DNA from: Bradyrhizobium australiense
GTDB taxonomy: Bacteria; Pseudomonadota; Alphaproteobacteria; Rhizobiales; Xanthobacteraceae
Direction of reading: 5' to 3'
Assembly (NCBI RefSeq): GCF_013114825.1
Contig: NZ_JAAVLX010000005.1
Location: 62,001-126,000 of the forward strand
DNA: 64,000 bases
Made by a program: the position numbers and the translations under genes. Below the pieces are notes generated by a model that worked only from the letters and a program-made list of their open reading frames with translations, did not search any database and was not told where the DNA came from. Shown one piece after another: positions 38,206 through 48,786 of the stretch. Position 1 is the first letter of the stretch; every line of letters starts with the position of its first letter.

Positions 38206-39252
38206 GTGCCGATCGAGAATAATTTGGCCAGTGATCTGCAGCTGATCGTGCCGAATCTGCACAGGCGCTATTCGGGCGTTACGGCGACCAACCGGATGGT
38301 GGCGCCAAGACTCGCGCAGATGTACCGCGCGGCATGGCTCGGACCGCACGTCCCCGACGGGATCGCGCGGATGGGTTTTACGGATCTTTTGAAACTGCGG
38401 TGGCGGCGCACGCCGCTGATCTGGCACGCGCGACGTAACGACGAGATGATTGTCGGCGTCTTGCTACGTGCGCTCGGCTGGCCGCTGAAGCTCGTCTTCA
38501 CCTCGGCAGCGCAGCGGCATCACACCTGGCTGACGCGATGGCTGATCCGGCAGGTGGATGCCGTGATCGCAACCTCCGAACTGTCGGCGTCGTTTCTCAA
38601 GCGCAATGCAACGGTCGTGATGCACGGCGTCGATACCGATCGCTATGCGCCGCCGGCCGACCGCGCGGCGGTATTTGCCGAAGCGAACCTGCCGGGACGT
38701 TACGCCATCGGCTGCTTCGGCCGCGTGCGCGCGCAAAAGGGCACGGATATCTTCGTCGAGGCGATGTGCCGGTTGCTGCCGCGCTACCCTGATTTCACCG
38801 CCATTGTCGTCGGTGCGGTCGTGCCGGAGCAGCAGGGCTTTGCCGAAGGCTTGAAACGGCAGATCGAAGCCGCCGGGCTGCAATCGCGCATCGTGATCAC
38901 GGGCGAGCTTGCGATCGAGGAGGTGCAGCGCTGGTATCAGCGGCTGACGATCTACGCCTTCACCTCGCGCAACGAAGGCTTTGGCCTGACGCTGATCGAG
39001 GCGATGTCCTCAGGTGCGGCGCTGGTGGCGGCGCGCGCGGGCGCAGCGGAATTTGTGGTCGAGGATGGCGTGACCGGCGTACTGACGCCGCCGGGCGATG
39101 CCGATGCGCTGGTCGCGGCGCTCGAGCCCTTGATGAGCGATCCGGCATCTGCGAATGCGATGGGCGAGCGGGGGCGCGAGCGCGTGCTGGAAAAGTTCAG
39201 CCTTGAGGCGGAGGCGAATGCGATCGCCGCAATTTATCGCACGCTGGATTGA
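38206..39252 (+). CDS. LPS core glycosyltransferase, LpsB/LpcC-like (348 aa)
   Basis: A GT4-type retaining glycosyltransferase. The N-terminal VPNLHRRYSGVTATNR and AAWLGPHVPDG resemble rhizobial LpsB and LpcC mannosyltransferases of the LPS core. The donor site is in the C-terminal half: GRVRAQKGTDIFVEA, then RNEGFGLTLIEAMSSG with the conserved EGFGL-x5-E. The start is GTG 38206, with no better ATG nearby. Its end overlaps the convergent waaF gene by 19 bp. Mannose as donor fits manC further along, but sugar specificity cannot be read directly. Confidence 0.82.
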   Translation: MPIENNLASDLQLIVPNLHRRYSGVTATNRMVAPRLAQMYRAAWLGPHVPDGIARMGFTDLLKLRWRRTPLIWHARRNDEMIVGVLLRALGWPLKLVFTSAAQRHHTWLTRWLIRQVDAVIATSELSASFLKRNATVVMHGVDTDRYAPPADRAAVFAEANLPGRYAIGCFGRVRAQKGTDIFVEAMCRLLPRYPDFTAIVVGAVVPEQQGFAEGLKRQIEAAGLQSRIVITGELAIEEVQRWYQRLTIYAFTSRNEGFGLTLIEAMSSGAALVAARAGAAEFVVEDGVTGVLTPPGDADALVAALEPLMSDPASANAMGERGRERVLEKFSLEAEANAIAAIYRTLD

Positions 39253-40268
39253 GTCATCACGCGCTGCGCGATGTCGGCCACTTCGGACGCCGTAATGTCG
39301 CGCATGCATCGATGGTCGTTCATGGTGCAGACGGTGCGCTGGCAGGGCTGGCAGGGTAGCTTCGATTTGGTCTGCAGCACGGTCGCGGCAAGGTCGTTCA
39401 GGGGCGCCCAGAGATAGGGGCTGGTGGGGCCGAAAATGCCCATGGTCGGCGTGCCGATCGCAGCCGCAATGTGCATCAGGCCGGAGTCGTTCGAGATCGC
39501 GACGCTCGCCGCCGCCATCGCCAGAATGCCGTTACGCAAGTCAGTCCCGGTGAGGTCGCGGGCCTTACCCTCGGTGGCGGCGACGATTTCCTGCGCCAGC
39601 GCCTTTTCGCCAGGACCGCCGACCACCCAGACGTCGAGACCGCGCTCGATCAGGAGCCGCGCGGCTTCCGGATAATAGGTCCATCGTTTTGAGGCGCCGA
39701 CGGAGCCCGGGCCGAGCGCTACCGCAGGCCCCGATCCGAGCCCGTTGGCCCGTCGCCAGCGGGCGGTTTCCGCAAGTGGAACCACGAGCTGCGGCACCGG
39801 CCATTCGGGCGGCAGCGGTGCGCCGTCAGGCAGCGCCAGCGCGGCATTCTTGTCGATAAAGCGGGGCAGGGCCTTTTCGCCCCAGCGCATCCGGTTGATC
39901 AGCCCAAATCTCGCCTCGCCGAAAAAGCCGACGCGCTCGGGGATCCCGGCCAGCGCCGGCGCAATCGCCGCCTTCCAGGTGCGGGGCAGGACAAGGGCGG
40001 TTCCATAGTCGCGGGCGCGCAGTTCGGCTGCCAGCCCCCTCTGCTTGGCCAGAGCAAGCCGGCTGCGGGGCAGGTCCCAGACGATCCCGGCGCGGACGCC
40101 AGGCATGTAATCGACCAGCGGACCGCAGAGGGAAGTGACCAGCAGGTCCACGGGGCGATTCGGCCAGCGCTGCTTCAATACTCGCACCACGGTGTGGCCA
40201 CGGACGAAGTCGCCGATCCACATATAGGGAACGATAAGGATGGGCCTGGTATCGGCGGCATCCTCCAT
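39234..40268 (-). CDS. waaF: ADP-heptose:LPS heptosyltransferase (WaaF family)
   Basis: A GT9 inverting glycosyltransferase that adds L-glycero-D-manno-heptose to the LPS inner core. The fold shows the N-terminal ILIVPYMWIGDFVRGHTV, the donor-binding ALGPGSVGASKRW and the conserved SNDSGLMHIAAAIGTPTMGIFG. Cysteines in LPCQPCQRTVC and HRCM at the C-terminus are usual in this family. I chose ATG 40268, preceded by AGGATCG; an in-frame ATG at 40298 would add ten residues. hldD and hldE next door make its ADP-heptose donor. Heptosyltransferase II is the best fit; I cannot rule out I or III. Confidence 0.85.
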   Translation of the reverse strand: MEDAADTRPILIVPYMWIGDFVRGHTVVRVLKQRWPNRPVDLLVTSLCGPLVDYMPGVRAGIVWDLPRSRLALAKQRGLAAELRARDYGTALVLPRTWKAAIAPALAGIPERVGFFGEARFGLINRMRWGEKALPRFIDKNAALALPDGAPLPPEWPVPQLVVPLAETARWRRANGLGSGPAVALGPGSVGASKRWTYYPEAARLLIERGLDVWVVGGPGEKALAQEIVAATEGKARDLTGTDLRNGILAMAAASVAISNDSGLMHIAAAIGTPTMGIFGPTSPYLWAPLNDLAATVLQTKSKLPCQPCQRTVCTMNDHRCMRDITASEVADIAQRVMTQSSVR

Positions 40269-40459
40269 TTCGATCCTGTCTGATGAACTTAAATTCATAT
40301 CTTGATCGTGTCGGCGCTAACTGGTTGCGGCCCCGTCGGTAACCGCTCCGCATCAACACGTAAAGCCAGTCGATCAGTTCTTCGGCCCGAGAAGCGAAGT
40401 TGCCTGCCGCGCGGGAGTGAGGCAAAGCTTTCGCCCGAACAATCATGGCAGGGGACGGC

Positions 40460-41440
40460 ATGTTGCTGGTGACCGGGGGCGCCGGTTTTATCGGATCGAA
40501 CGTCGTGGCGGCGTTGAATGACGCGGGCCGCCGCGACGTCGCGGTCTGCGATATCCTTGGGTCTGACGGCAAGTGGCGGAACCTGGCCAAGCGTCAGCTC
40601 GCCGATTTCGTGCCGCCAGCCGAGCTGATCGGATGGCTGCAGGGCCGCCGGCTTGATGCCGTCATCCATCTCGGTGCGATCTCCTCGACCACCGCGACCG
40701 ACGGCGATCTCGTCATGGAAGCCAATTTCAAGACGCCGCTGCGGCTGCTCGATTGGTGCAGCGCGACCGTGACCCCGCTGATCTACGCCTCCTCGGCTGC
40801 GACCTATGGCGACGGCGAGCGGGGCTTTGACGACGACGGCTCGGTCGCGGCGCTGAAGCAACTGAGGCCGATGAACCTCTACGGCTGGAGCAAGAACTTG
40901 TTCGATTTGGCCGTCGCCGAGCGCGCCGCGCGCGGCGAGAAGCTGCCGCCGCAATGCGTGGGCTTGAAATTCTTCAACGTGTTCGGCCCGAACGAATATC
41001 ACAAAGGCACGATGATGAGCGTGCTGGCGCGCCGCTTCGACGACATCAAGGCCGGGCGCGTCGTGCAATTGTTCAAGTCGCATCGCGATGGGATCGCCGA
41101 CGGCGACCAGCGGCGCGACTTCATCTATGTGGACGACGTCGTCCGTGTCGTGATGTGGCTGCTCGCGACGCCCTCGATCAGCGGTCTCTTCAATGTCGGC
41201 ACCGGCAAGGCGCGCAGCTTCAAGGACCTGATCCTGTCGGCTTACACGGCGCTCGGCCTGCCGCCGAATATCGAATATGTCGACATGCCCGAGCAGATCC
41301 GCGGCGCCTACCAATATTTCACCGAGAGCAAGGTCGAGCGCCTCCGGCAGGCGGGCTATAACGGCGGCTTCACCGCGCTGGAAGATGCGGTCGAGACCTA
41401 CGTGAAGGTTTTTCTCGATCGTCCCGATCGCTTTCGCTGA
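40460..41440 (+). CDS. hldD: ADP-L-glycero-D-manno-heptose 6-epimerase
   Basis: HldD (RfaD) converts ADP-D,D-heptose to ADP-L,D-heptose for the LPS core. NADP binding is by [18 protein letters not shown], catalytic residues lie in [10 protein letters not shown] and the YGWSKNLFD Tyr-x3-Lys pair, and [13 protein letters not shown] is a family hallmark. ATG 40460 is preferred because AGGGGA lies just upstream and gives the usual MLLVTGG start; ATG 40445 is an alternative. Its stop overlaps the hldE start by one base. It is divergent from waaF, with about 190 bp between them for promoters. Confidence 0.94.
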   Translation: MLLVTGGAGFIGSNVVAALNDAGRRDVAVCDILGSDGKWRNLAKRQLADFVPPAELIGWLQGRRLDAVIHLGAISSTTATDGDLVMEANFKTPLRLLDWCSATVTPLIYASSAATYGDGERGFDDDGSVAALKQLRPMNLYGWSKNLFDLAVAERAARGEKLPPQCVGLKFFNVFGPNEYHKGTMMSVLARRFDDIKAGRVVQLFKSHRDGIADGDQRRDFIYVDDVVRVVMWLLATPSISGLFNVGTGKARSFKDLILSAYTALGLPPNIEYVDMPEQIRGAYQYFTESKVERLRQAGYNGGFTALEDAVETYVKVFLDRPDRFR

Positions 41441-42927
41441 TGAGCACTAGACAGATGTTCGATTTTGAAGCCCTGAGCCAGGCGATCCCAAATCAGACCG
41501 TGCTCTGCGTCGGTGACCTCATGCTCGACGAGTTCGTTTATGGCGAGGTATCCCGTGTTTCGCCGGAGGCGCCGGCGCCTGTCATTGCCGTCCAGCGCAG
41601 TGAAACCAACATCGGCGGCGCCGGCAACGTCGCCCGCAACATCGCCTCTCTCGGTGCGCGCTGCATCTTTGCAGGTCTTATCGGCGAGGACGAGGCGGGT
41701 GAGAAGCTGAAGGCCGATCTGGCGCGGGAGAACCTGATTGAGGCCGTACTGGTCTCCGATTCCTCCCGCCCCACCACGCGCAAGGTGCGCTTCGTCTCCG
41801 AGCATTTTTCCACCCACATGCTGCGCGCGGATTGGGAGCTGGCTGTGCCGGCTCCGGCGAACGTCGAGCAGCGGCTGATCGATGCAATTCTGCCGCTTGT
41901 GTCCCGCGCCGATATCGTGCTGCTGTCCGACTATGCCAAGGGCGTGCTGACGGCGCGCGTCATCCGCAACATCATCGACGCTACCAAGAAGCTCGGCAAG
42001 CGCGTGATCGTCGATCCCAAGAGCGCCAATTTTGCGATCTATCGCGGCGCCACGCTGCTGACTCCCAACCGGAAGGAGTTTGCCGAAGCTACCCGCAGCC
42101 GCGCCGACACCGACCAGAACATTGCCGAGGCGGCGCAGGACGCGATGTACCTTGCCGACTGCGAGGCCATGCTGGTGACGCAAAGCGAGCACGGCATGAC
42201 GCTGGTGGTTCGCGGCGGCGCAGCGATCCATGTGCCGGCGCTGCCGGTCAAGGTCCGCGATGTCTCGGGCGCGGGCGACACCGTTGCCGCGGTTCTGGCG
42301 CTGACGCTTGCCACTCAAGCCGATTGGGAGACGGCGCTACGGATGGCCAATGCCGCGGCCGCGGTAGCGGTCGGTAAGAAGGGCACTGCTACCGTCACGC
42401 CCGCGGAGCTGCGGCGGAAAATCCTGCCGCATGCATCGCTGGCGGCCGAAGAGAAGATCGTGCCGGCAGGCGGCGATCTCGCCGTGCATCTGGCGGAGTG
42501 GCGCAGGCAGGGACTGCGCATCGGCTTCACCAATGGCTGCTTCGATATTTTGCATCCGGGCCACGTCAAGGTGCTGACGGCCGCGCGCGGCGCCTGCGAC
42601 CGCCTGATCATCGGCCTCAACAGCGATGCCTCGGTGAAACGATTGAAGGGCGAGGGACGCCCGGTGCAGGATGAGCGGGCGCGCGCCGAAGTGCTGGCGG
42701 CGCTGGAGGCGGTTGATCTCGTCGCGATCTTTGCGGAAGACACGCCGATCGACCTGATCACGCGGGTGAGGCCGAGCGTGCTGGTCAAGGGCGGCGATTA
42801 CACCCGCGAGCAGGTCGTCGGCCACGAGATCGTCGAGGCTACCGGCGGCGAGGTCGTGCTCGTGGACATCCTGCCGGGCCACAGCACGACGTCGCTCGTC
42901 GGGCGCGCGCGCGGAGGCAGGGCGTGA
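41440..42927 (+). CDS. hldE: Bifunctional heptose-7-P kinase / heptose-1-P adenylyltransferase HldE
   Basis: HldE catalyses two steps of ADP-heptose synthesis. Residues about 1-330 are a PfkB/ribokinase-type kinase, with [17 protein letters not shown] and the catalytic [15 protein letters not shown]. Residues about 350-495 are a nucleotidyltransferase with the HxGH signature in [14 protein letters not shown] and the closing [11 protein letters not shown]. The 495 residues make it the fused form rather than separate HldA and HldC. The phosphatase GmhB and isomerase GmhA are not in the window. Its stop overlaps the following O-antigen ligase gene (GTGA). Confidence 0.95.
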   Translation: MSTRQMFDFEALSQAIPNQTVLCVGDLMLDEFVYGEVSRVSPEAPAPVIAVQRSETNIGGAGNVARNIASLGARCIFAGLIGEDEAGEKLKADLARENLIEAVLVSDSSRPTTRKVRFVSEHFSTHMLRADWELAVPAPANVEQRLIDAILPLVSRADIVLLSDYAKGVLTARVIRNIIDATKKLGKRVIVDPKSANFAIYRGATLLTPNRKEFAEATRSRADTDQNIAEAAQDAMYLADCEAMLVTQSEHGMTLVVRGGAAIHVPALPVKVRDVSGAGDTVAAVLALTLATQADWETALRMANAAAAVAVGKKGTATVTPAELRRKILPHASLAAEEKIVPAGGDLAVHLAEWRRQGLRIGFTNGCFDILHPGHVKVLTAARGACDRLIIGLNSDASVKRLKGEGRPVQDERARAEVLAALEAVDLVAIFAEDTPIDLITRVRPSVLVKGGDYTREQVVGHEIVEATGGEVVLVDILPGHSTTSLVGRARGGRA

Positions 42928-44213
42928 GCCTGAGTGCTGCGGTTCCACAAATTTCCCTGGTGCGCCGGTACTGGCGCGACCGGGCGCTGTGGACGACGAT
43001 CGCGGACGTCTTCGCCATTCTGGCCGCGCTCACGCTGCCGTGGTCGACGTCGCTGGTGGCGATCTTCGTGCCCTGCTGGCTCGGCGCCGTGGCATGGGTG
43101 ATGGACTGGCGAGCCTACGGGCGATTGCTGAAGCAACCAATCTGCTATCTGCCGCTTGCGCTGGCCGGCCTCGCAGCCGTCGGCACGCTCTGGTCGGATG
43201 CGGCGTGGGGCATGCGGCTTTACGCCGTCGGTCCCACTCTCAAGCTCCTGGTGCTGCCAGCGCTGTTCTATCATTTCGAGCGCTCGTCGCGCGGGCTGTG
43301 GGTCTTCGTCGCATTCCTGGTGTCCTGCGCCCTGCTGATGGTCGTATCGTGGCTGGTGGCGATCGATCCGAGCCTTTCGCTGAAGGCCCCCGACGAACCG
43401 GGAGGGCGCGGCATCTTCGTCAAGAACTATATCGCCCAGAGCCAGGAGTTCGCGCTATGCGCGGTGGCGCTGGCGTATCCGATCATCCGTCTGCTGCGGA
43501 TGAACCGAATCTGGCAGGCGCTGCTGCTGGGCGCGATCTCGCTCGGCTTCATCGTCAACATGGCGTTTGTCATCGTCTCAAGGACGGCAATGGTCACGAT
43601 CCCGATCATGCTCGCGGTATTTGCGCTGCTTCACCTGAAGTGGCGAACCAGCCTGCTGATGTTCGGCGGATTGGCCGTCGTGGCGGGATTGGCCTTCGCG
43701 ACATCACCGCCGTTGCAGCGGACCACGGACGCCTTTGTCAGCGACTATTACCGCTACAAGAACGAAAACCTGCCGACGTCGGTAGGGCTGCGGCTGGAAT
43801 ACTGGCGCAAATCGCTGCGCTTCTTTGCCGAGGCGCCGGTCATCGGCAACGGGACGGGCTCCACGCTCGGTCTATTCCAGCATGCGGCGACCGGCGAGGA
43901 TGATCGTGCCACCGCCAAGGTCATCGGCAATCCCCACAACCAGACACTCGCCGTTGCGGTCCAGTGGGGAGCCGTCGGGGTAATCCTGTTGTATGCGATG
44001 TGGCTGGTGCATCTCTTGCTATTCCGCGGCGACGATTTCGTTTCCTGGATCGGATTGCTGGTCGTCGTCCAGAATGTCTTCACCTCGCTGTTCAACTCGC
44101 ACATCTTCGACTTTCACGAAGGATGGATGTATGTGCTCGGTGTCGGGGTTGCCGGCGGCATGATGTTGGGGGCCAAGCAACCCGACGCGCGCGCGGAACG
44201 GGCAGGTTCGTGA
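42924..44213 (+). CDS. O-antigen ligase-like membrane protein, copy 1 (429 aa)
   Basis: A polytopic protein of the WaaL/Wzy-C family with about ten to twelve hydrophobic segments. The conserved periplasmic region carries [24 protein letters not shown] split around the central loop, then [14 protein letters not shown], whose His is characteristic of the family. It would ligate undecaprenyl-linked O-antigen to lipid A-core, or polymerise repeats. The start is GTG 42924 overlapping hldE. The next gene is a close tandem paralogue. No Wzx flippase of the usual kind is adjacent. Confidence 0.85.
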   Translation: MSLSAAVPQISLVRRYWRDRALWTTIADVFAILAALTLPWSTSLVAIFVPCWLGAVAWVMDWRAYGRLLKQPICYLPLALAGLAAVGTLWSDAAWGMRLYAVGPTLKLLVLPALFYHFERSSRGLWVFVAFLVSCALLMVVSWLVAIDPSLSLKAPDEPGGRGIFVKNYIAQSQEFALCAVALAYPIIRLLRMNRIWQALLLGAISLGFIVNMAFVIVSRTAMVTIPIMLAVFALLHLKWRTSLLMFGGLAVVAGLAFATSPPLQRTTDAFVSDYYRYKNENLPTSVGLRLEYWRKSLRFFAEAPVIGNGTGSTLGLFQHAATGEDDRATAKVIGNPHNQTLAVAVQWGAVGVILLYAMWLVHLLLFRGDDFVSWIGLLVVVQNVFTSLFNSHIFDFHEGWMYVLGVGVAGGMMLGAKQPDARAERAGS

Positions 44214-45523
44214 TGGGAATGGATCAGCGCTGGGAGATCAATTCAATCGGCTCGATGTTGTCGGTCATGACGTCGGCCCGGCACGATCCGTTCGCGCGCA
44301 TGCTCAACGTCGATCTCATCGCGGTCCTGGTGGCGGTGTTGCTGCCATGGTCGACCAGCGGCGTGGGTATCGGCATGTTGGTCTGGCTGACCGCTCTGGC
44401 GGCGACTCTCGAATTGCGCCCATTTCTGCGTTCGTTGCAGCGGCCGATCAGCGCGCTGCCGATCGCGCTGGTTGCGCTTGCCGCGCTCGGAACGCTGTGG
44501 TCGGACGCATCCTGGGGCGCACGGCTTTATGCACTCAGCCCTGCGACGAAGCTGCTCGTTCTTCCGTTCCTGTTCTATCATTTCGAACGCTCGACGCGCG
44601 GCATGTGGGTATTCGTTGCATTCCTGGCGTCCTGCACGCTGCTGACAGCCATGTCCTGGATCGTCGCGATTGACCCCAGCCTTTCGCTGAAGGCTCCCGA
44701 CGAGCCGGGCGGGCACGGCATCTTCGTCAAGAACTATATCGCGCAGAGCCAAGAATTCGTGTTATGCGCGGTGGTTTTGGCCTTCCCCATCATCACGTTG
44801 CTGCGAGACGGGAAAGTCCGACAGGCATTGCTGCTGACGGCTGTGGCGACGAATTTTATTCTCAACATGGCATTCGTCGTCGTGTCGCGCACAGCATTGG
44901 TCACGCTGCCGGTGATGCTCGCCGTGTTCGCGATGGCGCATCTGAGATGGCGAACCAACGCGCTCCTGTTCGTTGCAGCCGTCGTGCTCAGCGCGCTGGC
45001 CTGGACGGCATCGCCTCAACTGCAGGCGACCACGGACAAGTTTGCACGGGACTACCGGATCTATAAGGAACGCAATCAGCCGACATCGATCGGGCTGCGG
45101 CTCGAATTCTGGGAGAAGTCTCTGCGGTTCTTCGCCGAGGCGCCTGTCATCGGTCACGGCACGGGATCAACACGAGGATTATTCGAGGCGGCGGCGACCG
45201 GGCCTGCGGTGTTGGCGCAGGGGCAGGTGATCGGGAACCCGCATAACCAGACCCTCAACGTCGCGGTCCAGTGGGGCACGATCGGGGTCGTGATCTTGTA
45301 CGCAATGTGGTTTTTTCATTTCTCGCTGTTTCGCGGCGAGGGGCTGGCTGCCTGGATCGGGCTGATGGTGGTGCTGCAGAACGTGTTCAGTTCGCTGTTC
45401 AACTCGCACCTGTTCGATTTTCACGAGGGCTGGATGTACGTGCTGGGCGTCGGAGTAGCAGGAGGCATGGTGCTGCGCGCCAGATCCGAGGCGGCCGAAT
45501 CTTCCGGAACAGTCCGGCCATGA
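44213..45523 (+). CDS. O-antigen ligase-like membrane protein, copy 2 (436 aa)
   Basis: A tandem paralogue of the preceding gene: the same order of segments, the identical stretch [15 protein letters not shown], the repeated [10 protein letters not shown], and the family motifs [16 protein letters not shown] and NPHNQTLNVAVQWG. It has an extra 20-30 residues at the N-terminus. The start is ATG 44213, overlapping the stop of copy 1 by one base; an upstream open frame lies inside copy 1 and is not used. One copy might ligate and the other polymerise, or they could accept different glycans. Confidence 0.85.
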   Translation: MGMDQRWEINSIGSMLSVMTSARHDPFARMLNVDLIAVLVAVLLPWSTSGVGIGMLVWLTALAATLELRPFLRSLQRPISALPIALVALAALGTLWSDASWGARLYALSPATKLLVLPFLFYHFERSTRGMWVFVAFLASCTLLTAMSWIVAIDPSLSLKAPDEPGGHGIFVKNYIAQSQEFVLCAVVLAFPIITLLRDGKVRQALLLTAVATNFILNMAFVVVSRTALVTLPVMLAVFAMAHLRWRTNALLFVAAVVLSALAWTASPQLQATTDKFARDYRIYKERNQPTSIGLRLEFWEKSLRFFAEAPVIGHGTGSTRGLFEAAATGPAVLAQGQVIGNPHNQTLNVAVQWGTIGVVILYAMWFFHFSLFRGEGLAAWIGLMVVLQNVFSSLFNSHLFDFHEGWMYVLGVGVAGGMVLRARSEAAESSGTVRP

Positions 45524-45608
45524 TCGCTGGCATGCACGCCGCAGATAAGATATCAGCGGGCGAGGGACGCCCTGCGAATCCCCCTCGTTTCCGCAGCCGG
45601 CCATTGGA

Positions 45609-47525
45609 ATGACGCCTCTTTCGCAACTGACCCGTCGCAATTACCTGATCGCAGCGCATGATGCGTTGGCGACCGCGCTTGCGCTGCTCGCAAGCTTCTA
45701 CCTGCGCTTCGAGGGAGGCGAGGCCTTCTATGCCCGCCTGCCGTTATTGCTGCGTATTCTGCCGCTCTTCGTCGCCTTCAGCATCGTTATCTGCTACGTC
45801 TTCAATCTGACGACGACGAAATGGCGTTTCATTTCGCTGCCCGATGCGCTGAACATCCTGCGCGTGGCGACCATTCTGGCGGTAGCGCTCGTGGTGCTGG
45901 ACTATGCCTTCATTTTCGGCGCATCAAACGGCAAGGCGCCGGTGCTGTTCGGCCGTATCACCATCGTGCTCTACTGGTTCCTCCAGGTGTTCGCGCTGAG
46001 CGCGCTCCGTTTCGGCTATCGCTATTTCCGTTACACGCGCGTTCGCCGCCATGCCCGGACCGAAGGCGCGTCGGCGACACTGTTGATCGGCCGCGCCGCC
46101 GACGCCGAGGTGCTGTTGCGTGCGATCGAGAGTGGCGCCGTCAAGCAGCTTTGGCCGGTCGGCGTGCTGTCGCCATCGGCCGCGGATCGCGGGCAGTCGA
46201 TCCGTAACGTGCCGGTGCTCGGCGGCATCGACGATGTCGAGGACGTGGTCCGCGATTATGCCGGCCGGGGAAAGCCGATTTTGCGGGCCGTCATGACGCC
46301 GTCGGCGTTCGAACCCGAGGCGCATCCCGAGGCGGTCTTGATGCGCGCCAAGCGGCTCGGACTGTTCGTCAGCCGGCTGCCGTCGCTCGAAAGTGGCGAC
46401 GTGCCAAGGCTGACCAATGTCGCGGTCGAAGACCTCTTGCTGCGGCCGAGCGAGAAGATCGATTACGCGCGGCTCGAGGCGCTGGTGAAGGGCAAGGCGG
46501 TGATCGTCACCGGCGGCGGCGGCTCGATCGGTTCGGAGATTTGCGACCGCGTCGCGACCTTCGGCGCGGCGCGGCTATTGGTGGTCGAGCATTCGGAACC
46601 GGCGCTTTACGCGGTCACGGAAGCGCTGACGGCGCGCGCGGCCAATGCCGTCATCGAAGGCCGGATCGCTGACATCCGCGACCGTGACCGGATCATGAGC
46701 CTGATGCGAGAGTTCAAGCCCGATATCGTGTTCCATGCCGCGGCGCTGAAGCACGTGCCGATCCTCGAGCGCGATTGGAGCGAGGGCGTCAAGACCAACA
46801 TCTTCGGATCGGTCAATGTCGCCGACGCCGCGCAGGCGGCGGGGGCCGAAGCCATGGTGATGATCTCGACCGACAAGGCGATCGAGCCGGTCTCGATGCT
46901 CGGCCTGACCAAGCGCTTTGCCGAAATGTATTGCCAGGCGCTCGACCATGACCTGATGATGCAATCCGAGGGCAAGCCGCACATGAGGCTGATCTCGGTG
47001 CGGTTCGGCAACGTGCTGGCCTCGAACGGATCGGTGGTGCCGAAATTCAAGGCGCAGATCGAGGCCGGCGGCCCTGTCACGGTGACGCATCCGGATATGG
47101 TCCGGTACTTCATGACGATCCGCGAAGCATGCGATCTCGTGCTGACCGCAGCGACGCACGCGCTGACGCCGGCGCGGCCCGATGTTTCCGTCTATGTTCT
47201 GAACATGGGACAGCCGGTCAAGATCGTGGAGCTGGCCGAGCGGATGATCCGCTTGTCCGGCCTCGAACCCGGTATCGACATCGAGGTGGTGTTCACCGGC
47301 ATGCGGCCGGGCGAGCGGCTCAACGAGATACTGTTCGCCAGCGAGGAGCCGCCGGTGGAGATCGGCGTCGCCGGCATCATGGCGGCCAAGCCGAACGAAC
47401 CGCCGATGCAGACCTTGCGCAAATGGCTCGCGGCCCTGGAGGATGCAATCGCGCGGGATGACCGCTCCACCATCCGCGCGGTGCTCAAGGATGCCGTGCC
47501 GGAATTCGGATCGAACGCCGCCTGA
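45609..47525 (+). CDS. UDP-sugar 4,6-dehydratase, CapD/WbpM type (638 aa)
   Basis: A membrane-anchored nucleotide-sugar dehydratase. Four N-terminal helices (for example FVAFSIVICYVFNL) precede a soluble linker domain and a C-terminal Rossmann dehydratase. NAD binding is by VTGGGGSIGSEICDRV and the catalytic Ser429-Met430 and Lys435 lie in SMLGLTKR, the SMK arrangement of WbpM. It likely converts UDP-GlcNAc to the 4-keto-6-deoxy sugar used for quinovosamine-, bacillosamine- or fucosamine-type O-antigen residues. The start is ATG 45609. It lies between the ligase pair and a glycosyltransferase. Confidence 0.9.
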   Translation: MTPLSQLTRRNYLIAAHDALATALALLASFYLRFEGGEAFYARLPLLLRILPLFVAFSIVICYVFNLTTTKWRFISLPDALNILRVATILAVALVVLDYAFIFGASNGKAPVLFGRITIVLYWFLQVFALSALRFGYRYFRYTRVRRHARTEGASATLLIGRAADAEVLLRAIESGAVKQLWPVGVLSPSAADRGQSIRNVPVLGGIDDVEDVVRDYAGRGKPILRAVMTPSAFEPEAHPEAVLMRAKRLGLFVSRLPSLESGDVPRLTNVAVEDLLLRPSEKIDYARLEALVKGKAVIVTGGGGSIGSEICDRVATFGAARLLVVEHSEPALYAVTEALTARAANAVIEGRIADIRDRDRIMSLMREFKPDIVFHAAALKHVPILERDWSEGVKTNIFGSVNVADAAQAAGAEAMVMISTDKAIEPVSMLGLTKRFAEMYCQALDHDLMMQSEGKPHMRLISVRFGNVLASNGSVVPKFKAQIEAGGPVTVTHPDMVRYFMTIREACDLVLTAATHALTPARPDVSVYVLNMGQPVKIVELAERMIRLSGLEPGIDIEVVFTGMRPGERLNEILFASEEPPVEIGVAGIMAAKPNEPPMQTLRKWLAALEDAIARDDRSTIRAVLKDAVPEFGSNAA

Positions 47526-47580
47526 TTTTTCCTGCCTCGCCCGGTCCGTCCCTGCGGCCATTCGTTGCCCTTCGGAAGCC

Positions 47581-48786
47581 ATGATGCAGAAGCCCGGAAA
47601 AGTCGTCATCGTCAGCCAGCATTATCCGCCCGATCCGAGCACGACGGCGGCGATCATGGCCGCGATTTCCGATCGCGTGGCGCGCGAGGCCGACGTGCTG
47701 GTGCTGTCGGGAACAACGGGCTCCGCGATACCGGTGCAAGCCGGCAAGCCTGAGATCGTCGAGGTCAAGAACTGGATGCCAGGCAAGAGCGCGCTGGGAA
47801 AGCGCGCCATGGCCGAATTGCTGTTCACGGTTCGGATGTTTTTTGTGCTACTGGCGAGGTTGCGGCGCGGCGACGTCACGCTGACCGTACCGGCGCCCTT
47901 CATGCTGCCTTATGCTTTTGCCGCTGCGGCGAAGTTGAAGGGCGCGCGATCCGTGCTGATCATGCACGATCTCTATCCCGACGTCCTCGTCATGGCTGGC
48001 CTGCTGAAGCCGCAGTCGATCGTGGCGAAAACGATGCGCGCCTTGAACGCGCCGATGTTTCGCGCGCTCGATGCTGTCGTCATCATCGGCCGCGACACCG
48101 AGAAACTGCTGCTGCGCTATCGCGGAATGTCCCGCGACAAGATCCGTTTCATTCCGAACTGGGCGACGCTTCGGCGCGGCGTTCGCGCGATCGACCCCGA
48201 CAATCCCTACCGCCGATCGCTTTCCGCCCGCTTCGTTGTCGGGCTATCCGGCAATCTCGGCTTTACCCACGATCCCGTTATTGTATTCGAGGCGGCGCGC
48301 CTGCTGCGCGACGACAAGGATATCCATTTCCTGCTGTCGGGCTGGGGTATCGGGTTCGACCAGTTGAAGGCCATGCTGGCCGAGGCAAAGCTCCCGAACG
48401 TTACGCTGGTCGACCGCGTCGAGGATGAACAATTGGAGGCGTTCCTTTCGGCGGCGGACGTCTGGATCATTCCCTACCGCAGGAACGTCGCCGGCGTATC
48501 GGTGCCCAGCCGGTTCTACAATCTGCTGGCGATTGGCCGGCCGGTCATCCTGGTTTCTGAAGCGGATGCCGAGGCGGCACTGACGGTGACCGAACATGAA
48601 GTCGGCTGGGTAGTGGAGCCCGGCAAAGCCGATGAACTGGCGAGGACTGTCAGTCGTGCCGCCGGCTCCATGGAGCCGCAGCGAGCCGAACGTGCGGCCG
48701 AAATCTCCAAACGCTTCGATTTTGAGATCGCTATGGCGGACTATTGCGGGCTGATCCGCGAGCTTTCGCGAAAAGGGCCTGACTAG
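47581..48786 (+). CDS. GT4 glycosyltransferase, WbuB-like (401 aa)
   Basis: A retaining glycosyltransferase with two Rossmann domains. The opening VVIVSQHYPPDPSTTAA is typical of WbuB-like O-antigen transferases. The middle has MHDLYPDVLVMAG, and the donor site spans VGLSGNLGFTHDP, ADVWIIPYRRNVAGVSVPSR and the later IGRPVILVSEAD. I chose ATG 47581 because the family opening begins there; the frame is open upstream into the preceding gene. It overlaps the convergent WecA-like gene by 4 bp. Likely adds an early O-antigen sugar; donor unknown. Confidence 0.85.
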   Translation: MMQKPGKVVIVSQHYPPDPSTTAAIMAAISDRVAREADVLVLSGTTGSAIPVQAGKPEIVEVKNWMPGKSALGKRAMAELLFTVRMFFVLLARLRRGDVTLTVPAPFMLPYAFAAAAKLKGARSVLIMHDLYPDVLVMAGLLKPQSIVAKTMRALNAPMFRALDAVVIIGRDTEKLLLRYRGMSRDKIRFIPNWATLRRGVRAIDPDNPYRRSLSARFVVGLSGNLGFTHDPVIVFEAARLLRDDKDIHFLLSGWGIGFDQLKAMLAEAKLPNVTLVDRVEDEQLEAFLSAADVWIIPYRRNVAGVSVPSRFYNLLAIGRPVILVSEADAEAALTVTEHEVGWVVEPGKADELARTVSRAAGSMEPQRAERAAEISKRFDFEIAMADYCGLIRELSRKGPD

